From an uncultured Faecalibacterium sp. (GTDB lineage Bacteria > Bacillota > Clostridia > Oscillospirales > Ruminococcaceae): a stretch of 64,000 nucleotides of DNA. The stretch is from assembly GCA_934548045.1 (NCBI GenBank), contig CAKTEM010000005.1, positions 62,001 to 126,000 on the forward strand, in the 5' to 3' direction. Below the pieces are notes generated by a model. That model made no database searches and was not told the origin of the DNA. It worked only from the letters and a program-made list of their open reading frames with translations. The translations under genes and the position numbers were made by a program. This document shows, piece by piece, positions 43,366-51,536 of the stretch; the first letter of the stretch is position 1, and each line of letters starts with the position of its first letter.

Positions 43366-43728
43366 TTAGCCGTAGGGGGCGTCTTCGCGCCAGTCGACAA
43401 GGTCCAGCACGCCGCTTTTGGCCGGGTCGGGCTCTTCGGGGGCCGGGTGGGCCGAGTCGAGGTTCTGCTCGGTGCCGAAGAGCTGTTCGCCGTACTGGGC
43501 CATCACACCCGGAACCTTCCCGGCCAGAAACTCCTCGGCGTTCTTCTGGCGGCAGGCGACGGGGGTGCCGTCGGTCATGGGAATCGGCTCTTCCGGGTCA
43601 GGGTCGACCAAGAGAGACAAATCCGGCGGTGGGATCTGAACATTCGGGTCGTCCGGCTGGGATGGCGGCTGGAATGTGGCATCCGGCATCGCAAGTTCGT
43701 GCCGGACAAAGGGTGTCAGAGAGTTCAT
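43366..43728 (-). CDS. Hypothetical Pro/Asp-rich small protein
   Basis: 120 aa with no recognised domain; acidic and proline-rich (SQPDDPNVQIPPPDLSLLVD and DPDPEEPIPMT), one possible helix (VMAQYGEQLFG). No signal peptide. Start at ATG 43728 with GGAGGTG upstream; a GTG three codons before overlaps that site. Lies between sbcC (upstream on the same strand is separate) and the YdbC gene. It may be an expressed adaptor or a linker-like accessory; codon use is like its neighbours. Confidence 0.55.
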   Translation of the reverse strand: MNSLTPFVRHELAMPDATFQPPSQPDDPNVQIPPPDLSLLVDPDPEEPIPMTDGTPVACRQKNAEEFLAGKVPGVMAQYGEQLFGTEQNLDSAHPAPEEPDPAKSGVLDLVDWREDAPYG

Positions 43729-43774
43729 CGTAATCACCTCCGGGGTTAGGGTGTCCGGAGAGGTGAAAAATATA

Positions 43775-46570
43775 CTATAACACCAGTTTCACCGCACTGC
43801 CACCGCTCCTTGCCTTCGTCACCACCACCTGATGTTCTATGCGGTCTTTCAGGGCGGCGACGTGGGAGATGATGCCGACCAGACGGTTCCCCTCCGTCAG
43901 CCCGGCAAGGACTCGGATAGCCTGCTCGAGAGATTCATCGTCCAGCGAGCCAAAACCCTCGTCGAGGAAGAGCGTGTCCAGCCGGACGCCGCCTGCTGCG
44001 CTCTGCACCTCGTCCGATAGACCCAACGCCAGAGCAAGAGATGCTTTGAAGCTCTCGCCGCCGGACAGGGTCTTGACGCTCCGGCGTGTGCCGTTGTAGT
44101 GGTCGATGACGCCGAGATCAAGGCCGGATTGACTGCGCTGGTTCTCGGCCCCGACTCGTTCCAGCTCGTACTGCCCGGCAGTCATCTGCATGAGCCGGGT
44201 ATTTGCGTGGATGAGGATGCGGTCGAGGTAGGTCATCTGGATATACGTTTCCAGCTTGATTTTTTGTTTACTACTCAGGGTGCCGCTGGCCGTGGATGCC
44301 AGTGCGCCGACCCACTGCCATCGCTTTTCAAGGGCGGCACGCTCCCCGGAGAGTTTCCGATACAGCCTTAAGGCTTTCTGGTTGGGGAGAAGCTGTGCCG
44401 ACAGTGCCTTTTCCTGTGCGTTCAAAGCGTTGCGGCGGCTCTGCAAAGCGGCCTGTTTTTCTTTCAGGGCGGCGGTGTCCACCGGCACGGCATTGCCCGA
44501 TTCCACCTGTGAAGTCAGAGCCTGAACGGCAGCTTTTGCGGCGGCGACAGCCTGCTCCCGGCGGCGGAGGTCGCTTTCCGCCCGGTCTTTTTCGGCGCGG
44601 AGCCGGTCACGTTCCACTTCGAGTGTCCGGCGTGCCTGCTCTGCTTCAGCATGGGTCGGGTAGGGAAGCCCGGCCTTTGCCTCGGCAATGCGGCTTTCCA
44701 GAGCTGTTACGGTTGCGGCCTGCGCCGCGGCGTTCCGGTCAGCCTGCGATGCTTCGGATTCCAATGCTGCTCGCTGTGCAGTCTTCGTCTTGCGGTCGGC
44801 TTCCAGCTGGGCGCGTCGGCGGCAGTCGGCGGTGTTCTGCTGCTGTGCCGCGTCGAGCATTTGCTTTCTCTGTTGGAGAGCGTCCATCTCTTCTGCTACT
44901 GCCGCCCGGAGCAGGCCGAGCGTTGCCGGTGCGGTGGCTTCGTCCGCAAAGCGTTCGGGTAGAAGAGCTTCCGCATCCCGGCGGAGGGTCGAACGCCCCT
45001 CTTTTTCGGCAGTAATAGCTTCTCGTGCGGCGGCACTGGCTTCCTGTGCGTTCTGGTCTGCTTTTGCGGCGGCCTGCTTTGCGGCGTCAACCTGCGCCTG
45101 TGTGGGAGCGGTCGACGGCAGAATGGCCCGTCTGGGGTGATGGGTGCTTCCGCAGACCGGGCAGGGCGTGTTTTCGGTCAATGTCTGCGCCAGCAGTCCG
45201 GCCTGTGCGTCGAGAAAGGCGCGTTCCAGCCGGTCACGGGTGCTGTGGGCGTCGTCCTGCGCCTGCGCCGCTTTCCGGTAAGCTTCTTGCTTCTCTTTGG
45301 CCGCTTTTGCCCGGCGTGAGCAGTCGGAGACAAGCTTTTCCAGCGCGGTAAGTGCCTGTCCGCGCTGCGCCAGCTGTTCGGCCTGAGAAGCCAGCGTGAC
45401 CCGGGTCGTCTCGGTGTTCGCAAGGCCGGAAAGCTCTTTTTCCATATCAGCTAAGATGCCGTCAAGTCTTGCCAGCGTCTCCCAGTTCTTTTTCGCCTTG
45501 GCCTGTTCCAGATGGGCGGTGCCGCGTGCTTCCGTCTCGGATTTTAGCAGGGCATCCAGTGCGTCATACCCGGCAAGGTCGGTGTCTGCCTGCGCGAGTT
45601 TCCGGGTCAGCGCGTCGATTTTTGCACCGTCTCCGGCGTGGCGTTCATTTTCGGCTTTGACGGCGTCCAAAGCCGGGAGAAGCCCGGCCAGCTCAGACTG
45701 CTTTGCGGTAAGCTCCTGCCGCAGATGTTCGGCCTGCTCTGCCTGCCCGAGGGTCTGCTGTAAGGCGTCCAGCTGTGCTTCAATGACAGTGCGCTCGGTG
45801 CCGGTCTGGGAAAGTTCCTCTTCCTGCCGTTTCGTGAGCCGTTCAAGCAGTTCCACGACCGTTTCCGGCGGCGTCTGCTCGCTCAGTGCGGCAAGAGCCT
45901 CGGCGTCCGGGTCGTCGGTGGAACAGCTCACGCCGGACAAAATTTGCCCGATGCGGACGTTCTGCTCCATCCGCTGTTGATTCAGCCGGGAGCTTTCCAG
46001 CTGCAACTGCTCCTGTAACTGCTGGTATCGCTGGGTGCGGAAGAGCTTCCGAAAAATCTTGCTCCGCTCGTCGGTCGAGGCGTTGAGCAGGCGCGTGAAC
46101 TGCCCCTGCGCGATGAGGACGATCTGGGAGAACTGGTTGTAGTCCAGCCCGATGATGTCCACGATGGCGGCAGTGACCTCTTTCGCTTTCGTCACCGGAG
46201 GACGGCCATCATCGTAGATCAAGGTGGCGTCGGCTTTTTCGGTCGTGAACCCTTCACCGCGTGCTTTCGGGCGGAGATATTCGGGATTCCGCCGGACGGT
46301 GTACCGTTTGCCGCCTACCTCAAATTCCAGCTCGACGAAGGTCGGCGTCTTCGAGTCGGCGTACTTGCTCCGGAGCATGGCACCTTCCCGGACGCCGCCG
46401 CTGGAATGGTCGTAGAGGGCGTAGGTAATGGCATCGAACAGGGTCGTTTTGCCTGCGCCGGTGTCACCTGTGACGAGATACAAGCCGCCTTTGCCGAGTC
46501 TTTCGAGCTCCAGCACTGTCTCCGAGGCGTAGGGGCCGAAGGCGGAAAGAGTCAGTTTCAGGGGTCTCAT
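43775..46570 (-). CDS. sbcC: Exonuclease SbcC (SMC-like ATPase)
   Basis: Long coiled-coil ATPase of the SbcCD complex, which opens hairpins and processes blocked DNA ends. 931 aa. Walker A GDTGAGKTTLFDAITYALYD (about 36-55), two long coiled coils separated by the zinc hook C470-P-V-C473 (CPVCGSTHHP), and the signature and Walker B region KTLSGGESFKASLALALGLS and LFLDEGFGSLDDESLEQA. The sbcC start overlaps the sbcD stop by four bases, so it is read as sbcD-sbcC. Confidence 0.96.
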   Translation of the reverse strand: MRPLKLTLSAFGPYASETVLELERLGKGGLYLVTGDTGAGKTTLFDAITYALYDHSSGGVREGAMLRSKYADSKTPTFVELEFEVGGKRYTVRRNPEYLRPKARGEGFTTEKADATLIYDDGRPPVTKAKEVTAAIVDIIGLDYNQFSQIVLIAQGQFTRLLNASTDERSKIFRKLFRTQRYQQLQEQLQLESSRLNQQRMEQNVRIGQILSGVSCSTDDPDAEALAALSEQTPPETVVELLERLTKRQEEELSQTGTERTVIEAQLDALQQTLGQAEQAEHLRQELTAKQSELAGLLPALDAVKAENERHAGDGAKIDALTRKLAQADTDLAGYDALDALLKSETEARGTAHLEQAKAKKNWETLARLDGILADMEKELSGLANTETTRVTLASQAEQLAQRGQALTALEKLVSDCSRRAKAAKEKQEAYRKAAQAQDDAHSTRDRLERAFLDAQAGLLAQTLTENTPCPVCGSTHHPRRAILPSTAPTQAQVDAAKQAAAKADQNAQEASAAAREAITAEKEGRSTLRRDAEALLPERFADEATAPATLGLLRAAVAEEMDALQQRKQMLDAAQQQNTADCRRRAQLEADRKTKTAQRAALESEASQADRNAAAQAATVTALESRIAEAKAGLPYPTHAEAEQARRTLEVERDRLRAEKDRAESDLRRREQAVAAAKAAVQALTSQVESGNAVPVDTAALKEKQAALQSRRNALNAQEKALSAQLLPNQKALRLYRKLSGERAALEKRWQWVGALASTASGTLSSKQKIKLETYIQMTYLDRILIHANTRLMQMTAGQYELERVGAENQRSQSGLDLGVIDHYNGTRRSVKTLSGGESFKASLALALGLSDEVQSAAGGVRLDTLFLDEGFGSLDDESLEQAIRVLAGLTEGNRLVGIISHVAALKDRIEHQVVVTKARSGGSAVKLVL

Positions 46571-47709
46571 TCGTCATCACCGTCCTTCCAGATTTTTTCA
46601 ATGAGTTTCCGGCAGAAATCCGCCTGCTCGTCGGTGAGAGGCTGGTTGTTCTGGGATTCGTAAAAGGCCGCGAAATGTTCCAGCGGCGAGACCTGCTCGA
46701 CCCGTTCCGGGCTGTCGATGGTCTGTTGCTGCCGGGTGCGGCGGTTGTCGTAGTCCAGCCGCATCAGGTTCGGGTAGATGACCCGGAGCCGCGCCAGCGC
46801 GTCCGGCACATCCTGCTCGTCGGTCAGGGTGATGTGGAGATAATCGTCCACGGCCGTGTTCTCGTAGCTGCGGCGGTCGGTCAGCTCCATGTAGCTTCCC
46901 CGGATCTCGCGCAGGTCGTGCAGGGGCTTGAGCGGCACGAACGAGAGCTTCACGTCGCCCTTTTCGCCCAGTTCCACAAAGGTCACGCTCTTTTTCTGAT
47001 GCGCCTCCGAAAACGAATACTTGAGCGGTGTGCCACAGTAGCGGACGGTATCACGTCCGACTCTCTGCGGACTGTGGAGATGCCCCAGCGCGACATAATC
47101 GAAATCATCAAACAGGTCAGCGTTTACGCTGTCCACGCCGCCGACGGACGGCTCTTCACTCTCACAGCAGGCGGCACCGGCCACAAACTGATGGGCGACC
47201 AGCACCGAGCGGTGGGTCTTGTCCAATTTGCAGTGGTTCAGGACGCAGGCCAGAGCGTCGTTGTAGCTTTCAATGGGTTCGTCCGGGTAGACATGCCGGA
47301 CGGAAGCTGGTTTCAAAAAGGGGAGAAGATAGATATCCACCACGCCGAATTCGTCGGTCAGCGAGACCGGTTCCGGCGCATCGGAAAAGACCGGGCTGAC
47401 ATAGACCCGGCTTTCGGTCAGCAGCTGGGAACCGAACGCGATGCGGTCGGCGGAATCGTGGTTTCCGCTGATGGCGAAGACCGGGAGCTTCCGGTGGGAA
47501 AGCTCGGTGAGAAACCAGTCCAGCAGGCGCACGGCCTCAGTGGGCGGCACCGGCTTGTCGTATAAGTCACCGGCCAGCAGAACGCCGTCCATGGGCGTTT
47601 CGTCCAGCAGGGATAAGATTTGTTCGAGGATGTACCGCTGGTCGTCCAGCATCGAAAATTCGCAGACCCGTTTCCCGAGGTGCAGATCGGACAGGTGAAG
47701 AAAACGCAT
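46567..47709 (-). CDS. sbcD: Exonuclease SbcD (calcineurin-like nuclease)
   Basis: Mre11-type Mn-dependent nuclease subunit. 380 aa. Phosphoesterase motifs are intact: FLHLSDLHLGKRV (D, H), GVLLAGDLYDKPVPP (GD), FAISGNHDSADRIA (GNHD), SVLVAHQF (H) and VALGHLHSPQRV (GHLH). C-terminal capping domain follows. Start at ATG 47709, since upstream codons (MKATFLKGGVP) are not conserved. Four-base overlap with sbcC. Confidence 0.96.
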   Translation of the reverse strand: MRFLHLSDLHLGKRVCEFSMLDDQRYILEQILSLLDETPMDGVLLAGDLYDKPVPPTEAVRLLDWFLTELSHRKLPVFAISGNHDSADRIAFGSQLLTESRVYVSPVFSDAPEPVSLTDEFGVVDIYLLPFLKPASVRHVYPDEPIESYNDALACVLNHCKLDKTHRSVLVAHQFVAGAACCESEEPSVGGVDSVNADLFDDFDYVALGHLHSPQRVGRDTVRYCGTPLKYSFSEAHQKKSVTFVELGEKGDVKLSFVPLKPLHDLREIRGSYMELTDRRSYENTAVDDYLHITLTDEQDVPDALARLRVIYPNLMRLDYDNRRTRQQQTIDSPERVEQVSPLEHFAAFYESQNNQPLTDEQADFCRKLIEKIWKDGDDE

Positions 47710-47772
47710 GGGAACACCGCCTTTCAGGAATGTTGCTTTCATTATAAGAAAACCCGGCGGCTTTGTCCACTG

Positions 47773-47806
47773 AAAAAGCTCCCACCAGAAACTCTGGCAG
47801 GAGCCA
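47773..47806 (-). terminator. Terminator of peptidoglycan-binding protein gene
   Basis: On the minus strand GGCTCCTGCCAGA and TCTGGTGGGAGC pair, followed by TTTTTC. Confidence 0.8.
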
Positions 47807-47817
47807 AATTCACATCA

Positions 47818-48288
47818 TCAGAACATCTTATCCCAAGTTGACACGCCCACAACGCCGTCAGCCGTCAGGTTGTTCCGTGACTGGAACAGCCGGACAGCGG
47901 CAGCCGTCGCCGCGCCGAATTTTCCGTCTGCCGAAAGCGTCTCGCCGAGGGTGTTCAGCTTTTGCTGAAGCAGCCGGACGGTTCCGCCTGCCATGCCGGT
48001 GCGCAGAGCGATGCCGGGATACGGCGTGCCGAGGCCGTGCTTGGCCGTGTATTTGTTGTACAGGGTGTTCCATGTGGTCTGGCCCACCTTGCCGTCGGCG
48101 GTCAGCTTGTTCCGGAGCTGGAACTCCATCACGGCCTTTTCGGAACCGGTGCCGAAGCTGCCGTCCACCGCCAGAATGTCATGCCAGGTACACTGGTCGC
48201 GGATGCCGTTCAGCCATGTCTGCACCAGTGCCACGTCCGGCCCGTTCGAGCCGTGCTGGATCAGGGAATAATACGCAGGGATTGCCAT
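47818..48288 (-). CDS. Double peptidoglycan-binding domain protein
   Basis: 156 aa made of two PG_binding_1 units: GSNGPDVALVQTWLNGIRDQ through GKVGQTTWNTLYNKY, and GMAGGTVRLLQQKLNTLGET through GVVGVSTWDKMF. There is no signal peptide or membrane segment, and no catalytic domain, so it may be a truncated or unconventionally exported autolysin accessory. Its Shine-Dalgarno is in the 3' arm of a hairpin spanning the spoIIR stop. Last gene of the minus-strand group. Confidence 0.8.
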   Translation of the reverse strand: MAIPAYYSLIQHGSNGPDVALVQTWLNGIRDQCTWHDILAVDGSFGTGSEKAVMEFQLRNKLTADGKVGQTTWNTLYNKYTAKHGLGTPYPGIALRTGMAGGTVRLLQQKLNTLGETLSADGKFGAATAAAVRLFQSRNNLTADGVVGVSTWDKMF

Positions 48289-48294
48289 TGTTGC

Positions 48295-48342
48295 AACACA
48301 CTCCTTCCGTGTTCAGTGTATGACAGGAAGGAGGTGTGTGTT
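48295..48342 (-). promoter_or_regulatory. Hairpin sequestering the ribosome site, linked to spoIIR stop
   Basis: AACACACACCTCCTTCC (48326-48342) pairs with GGAAGGAGTGTGTT (48295-48308) on the minus strand. The 5' arm starts at the spoIIR TAA and the 3' arm contains the AAGGAG of the next gene. Confidence 0.6.
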
Positions 48343-48985
48343 ACTCCACCAGCACCTCATCTTTTCTATCCGCTGTCACACTCTGCCACCAGTCCACGAG
48401 CTTGAACCGGACGATATACTCGCCGCAGACAAGGTCGTTTTCCTCGGGCAGGGCATAGCCACCGCAGGCCGACCGGCACAAGCCCGGGTAGAGGACGCAC
48501 CACCAGTTCTTGCCGTAGTGGTTCTCATCGCCTAAATCGATCCGCACAGCGTCGTACCGTCCGGCAGGCAGGGCGGAGGACTGATAACGAGTCTGATTGA
48601 AGTACATGTTCACCAGCCGCACCCGTACCGGCGAGTGAAGTCCCAGCGACGCAAGCACCTGCTGTGCCGTCAGCTGGAACTGCGGCAGGTTCCGCGCCGC
48701 CCAGCGGAGAGCGTCGGGCTTGTCTGCGGATGTACAAAAAGCGTCTGTGTAGGCGAGGATAGCATCCCGGACGTAAAGCTTTATGCTTTGGTCGAGCAGA
48801 GAATCGCTCTCTGCCCGGATGTGGAACCGCAGGGTGTCCGCACAAAGCAGCTCTCCGGTGCCGAGCTGTGTCTGACCCCAGCTGAAAAATTGCATGAGAC
48901 CGCAAGTCAGGAAGCAGACCGAAAGCACCAGCCCCAGAATCGCCATCTCACGCCGCGACATCCGGCGAACGATTTTATTCCACAT
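48341..48985 (-). CDS. spoIIR: Stage II sporulation protein R (SpoIIR)
   Basis: 214 aa secreted/membrane-anchored signalling protein. In sporulators, SpoIIR made in the forespore activates the protease SpoIIGA, which matures sigma-E in the mother cell. One N-terminal membrane helix (MAILGLVLSVCFLTCGLMQF), then the family blocks LRFHIRAESDSLLDQSIKLY, LPAGRYDAVRIDLGDENHYG and KNWWCVLYPGLCRSACGGYA. All hallmark residues are intact. Its start follows a terminator-like hairpin whose 3' arm supplies its AGGAGGG. The gene is notable because related gut Faecalibacterium are considered non-sporulating. Confidence 0.9.
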   Translation of the reverse strand: MWNKIVRRMSRREMAILGLVLSVCFLTCGLMQFFSWGQTQLGTGELLCADTLRFHIRAESDSLLDQSIKLYVRDAILAYTDAFCTSADKPDALRWAARNLPQFQLTAQQVLASLGLHSPVRVRLVNMYFNQTRYQSSALPAGRYDAVRIDLGDENHYGKNWWCVLYPGLCRSACGGYALPEENDLVCGEYIVRFKLVDWWQSVTADRKDEVLVE

Positions 48986-49030
48986 AAAAACAGACCCTCC
49001 TCTGGAAATGATAACCAGAGGATAGGTCTG
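48986..49030 (-). terminator. Terminator-like hairpin containing the spoIIR ribosome site
   Basis: On the minus strand CAGACCTATCCTCTGG pairs with CCAGAGGAGGGTCTG and a TTTTT tract runs straight to the spoIIR ATG at 48985. The 3' arm holds AGGAGGG, so the hairpin could end UPF0210-gene transcription and mask the start. Confidence 0.7.
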
Positions 49031-49083
49031 TTTGAGAACGTCTATTCAGGAAAATTGCGGCACAGAGCCGGAAACTTTCCCGT

Positions 49084-49136
49084 TTTGCCAAAGGCTCTCC
49101 TGCTAGGAGAGCTGTCACGAAGTGACGGAAAGGTTA
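49084..49136. repeat. Palindromic dispersed repeat, degenerate single arm
   Basis: GCCAAAGGCTCTCCTGCTAG and GGAGAGC resemble one arm of the family; GTCACGAAGTGAC and GGAAAGGTTA replace the usual GACTGAGAGGGTTA. The TTA is the stop (TAA) of the UPF0210 gene. Confidence 0.65.
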
Positions 49137-50501
49137 GTTTTTCAGCGACTGCATCGGGGCAGGCAGGCGGCCGCCGCGGTTGATGAAGACGGACGGGTCA
49201 CGCTGGTTGACAGCCATGATGGGGCCATAGCCCAGCAGACCGCCAAAGTCCAGCACCTCGCCAGCCTTGCGGCCGATGGCCGGGATGACGCGGACAGCGG
49301 TGGTCTTGGTGTTCACCATGCCGATGGCGGCTTCGTCGGCGATCAGTGCGCTGATGACGGCCGGGGTGGTGTCACCCGGGATGATGACCATGTCGATACC
49401 GACCGAGCAGACAGCAGTCATGGCCTCAAGCTTTTCGATGGTCAGACAGCCGGACTCGGCGGCGTGGATCATGCCGTCGTCCTCGCTGACCGGGATGAAC
49501 GCACCGGACAAACCGCCGACGTGGTTGGATGCCATGACGCCGCCCTTTTTGACAGCATCGTTCAGCAGGGCAAGGCAGGCCGTGGTGCCGCAGCAGCCAC
49601 AGGTCTCAAGGCCCATCTCCTCGAGGATGTTCGCCACACTGTCGCCGACAGCCGGGGTCGGGGCCAGCGACAGGTCGATGATGCCGGCCGGAACGCCCAG
49701 AGCGTCCGATGCAAGATTTGCGACCAGCTGGCCGACACGGGTGATCTTGAACGCGGTGCGCTTGACGAGTTCTGCCACTGCGTCAATGGGCGCATCCTTC
49801 GGCAGGCGTGCCAGTGCTGCACGAACGGCACCGGGGCCGGAGACACCGACGTGGATCTCGCAGTCCGGCTCGCCGGGGCCGTGGAACGCACCGGCCATGA
49901 AGGGATTGTCCTCGGGTGCGTTGCAGAAAACAACCAGCTTTGCCGCGCCGATGCACTGGCGGTCAGCGGTCATCTCCGAAGCCTTCTTGACCGCCTCGCC
50001 CATCATCTTGATGGCGTCCATGTTCAGGCCGGCCTTGGTCGCGCCGATGTTGACCGAGCTGCAAACAATGTCCGTCTCGGCCAGCGCACGGGGAATGGAC
50101 TCGATCAGGCGGCGGTCACCGGCCGAAAAGCCTTTGTGGACAAGGGCGGTGTAGCCGCCGACGAAGTTGACGCCGACCTTTTTGCCGGCGGCGTCCAGCG
50201 TCTTTGCAAAGTCCACCGGGTCAGCATCCGGGCAGGCACCCAGCAGCATGGCGATAGGCGTCACGCTGATGCGCTTGTTGATGATGGGAATACCATATTC
50301 CGCGCTGATGTGTTCGACCGCCGGAACCAGATTGGCGGCTTTGGTGGTGATTTTATTGTAGATTTTCTCGCAGGCCTTTTTGGGGTCCGGGTCGATGCAG
50401 TCCAGCAGGCTGATGCCCATCGTGACGGTGCGCACATCCAGATTGTCCTGCGTAAACATCTCGATGGTCTCGAGGATGTCGCCGGTATTCATCATGCTCA
50501 T
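49134..50501 (-). CDS. UPF0210 (PFL family) protein
   Basis: 455 aa cytoplasmic protein of the DUF711/PFL-like family; function not established. Visible: TGDILETIEMFTQDNLDVRT, GGYTALVHKGFSAGDRRLIE, DIVCSSVNIGATKAGLNMDA, CEIHVGVSGPGAVRAALARL and ISALIADEAAIGMVNTKTTA. Always found beside a small ACT protein (UPF0237), as here, so the ACT domain probably senses a ligand for it. ATG with GGAGG upstream, 20 bases after the ACT gene. Confidence 0.93.
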   Translation of the reverse strand: MSMMNTGDILETIEMFTQDNLDVRTVTMGISLLDCIDPDPKKACEKIYNKITTKAANLVPAVEHISAEYGIPIINKRISVTPIAMLLGACPDADPVDFAKTLDAAGKKVGVNFVGGYTALVHKGFSAGDRRLIESIPRALAETDIVCSSVNIGATKAGLNMDAIKMMGEAVKKASEMTADRQCIGAAKLVVFCNAPEDNPFMAGAFHGPGEPDCEIHVGVSGPGAVRAALARLPKDAPIDAVAELVKRTAFKITRVGQLVANLASDALGVPAGIIDLSLAPTPAVGDSVANILEEMGLETCGCCGTTACLALLNDAVKKGGVMASNHVGGLSGAFIPVSEDDGMIHAAESGCLTIEKLEAMTAVCSVGIDMVIIPGDTTPAVISALIADEAAIGMVNTKTTAVRVIPAIGRKAGEVLDFGGLLGYGPIMAVNQRDPSVFINRGGRLPAPMQSLKN

Positions 50502-50521
50502 AATATCAGAACCTCCGCAGT

Positions 50522-50791
50522 TTAGATAGTGTGCATCGCGTCGAAAACTTCCTGACGGGTCACATTGATCTGCATCCCCATCTCTTTTGCCAGAGCGTCG
50601 GCGCGCTTGTGCAGCTCCTCGTGGCTGACATTGCAGTGGGAGATATCCACCAGCATGATCATCGCGAACATGCCCTGCAGGATGCTCTGGGTGACGTCCT
50701 CAATATTGATGTTCAGCTCGCTGCAAAGGCCCGAGACTTTTGCGACGACGCCGACGGTGTCCTTTCCGATAACGGTGATGAAAGCTTTCAT
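50522..50791 (-). CDS. ACT domain protein (UPF0237)
   Basis: 89 aa single ACT domain, MKAFITVIGKDTVGVVAKVS, GLCSELNINIEDVTQSILQG and MFAMIMLVDISHCNVSHEEL in order, like the N-terminal domain of glycine-cleavage regulators. Likely a ligand sensor or subunit for the adjacent UPF0210 protein. TAGGA upstream. No other promoter than the weak one before it was seen. Confidence 0.93.
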   Translation of the reverse strand: MKAFITVIGKDTVGVVAKVSGLCSELNINIEDVTQSILQGMFAMIMLVDISHCNVSHEELHKRADALAKEMGMQINVTRQEVFDAMHTI

Positions 50792-50982
50792 AATTTCCTA
50801 ACCCTCGTTTTCTTTCCCGGCTGTCCATGCGTTACGACACAGAACAGCGAACGATACGAACCATGCGGCTCCAGAAACGCCGCATCTCAAATCAAGTATA
50901 GCAGATTTGCCGAAATTTGAATATACTTTTTGGAAAAAAGAGCAGTTCCCGGCAGGAAAAGACATTCTATCTCAAAAATTAA

Positions 50983-51011
50983 GTGCAATCCCGTCCGGAC
51001 TGTGCTATACT
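50983..51011 (+). promoter_or_regulatory. Promoter of lrp operon
   Basis: GTGCAA (50983-50988) and extended TGC-TATACT (51006-51011), 17-base spacing. The surrounding 265-base gap shows no other feature. Confidence 0.6.
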
Positions 51012-51056
51012 TATCTATAATTTCTGAGCCATCAAAACGTAAGGAGTAACAAACGT

Positions 51057-51536
51057 ATGGAACAGCTTTTGAAGATTCTGGAAAATAATGCGCGGCTTCC
51101 CATCGAGGATATCGCCACGATGCTGAATAAATCTCCGGCCGAAGTTGCGGCCATGATCGACCTTGCCCGTGCGCAGGGCATCATCAAGGGCTACAAGACC
51201 CTCGTCGACTGGGAAAAGGCCGGTATCAACCGGGTCGAAGCCGTCATCGAGCTGAATGTCAGCCCCAAGAAGAGCCGCGGCTTTGATGAGATCGCGGCGA
51301 CCATCGCTTCTTTTGAAGAGGTCGAGAGTGTCCTGCTGATGAGCGGCGGCTACGACCTGCAGCTCGTCATCAAGGGCAAGACCTTCCAGGAGATCGCGCT
51401 GTTTGTGGCAAAGCGGCTCAGCCCTCTGGACGACGTGCTGTCCACGGCGACCCATTTTGTCCTGCGCACCTATAAAAAGGAAGGCCGTTTGTATCAGGAT
51501 GAAGAAATCGACGAAAGAGAGTGTACGGTACTGTAA
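51057..51536 (+). CDS. Lrp/AsnC family transcriptional regulator
   Basis: 159 aa with an N-terminal winged helix (LLKILENNARLPIEDIATML, NKSPAEVAAMIDLARAQGII) and a C-terminal RAM/ACT-like effector domain (GFDEIAATIASFEEVESVLL, MSGGYDLQLVIKGKTFQEIA). Likely senses an amino acid and controls the aminotransferase whose ATG overlaps its stop by one base. AAGGAG upstream. Confidence 0.9.
   Translation: MEQLLKILENNARLPIEDIATMLNKSPAEVAAMIDLARAQGIIKGYKTLVDWEKAGINRVEAVIELNVSPKKSRGFDEIAATIASFEEVESVLLMSGGYDLQLVIKGKTFQEIALFVAKRLSPLDDVLSTATHFVLRTYKKEGRLYQDEEIDERECTVL

Noticed and set aside
43366..43728. Plus-strand small frames over the Pro/Asp-rich gene
   Set aside because: No ribosome site; the minus-strand reading has GGAGGTG and is more protein-like.
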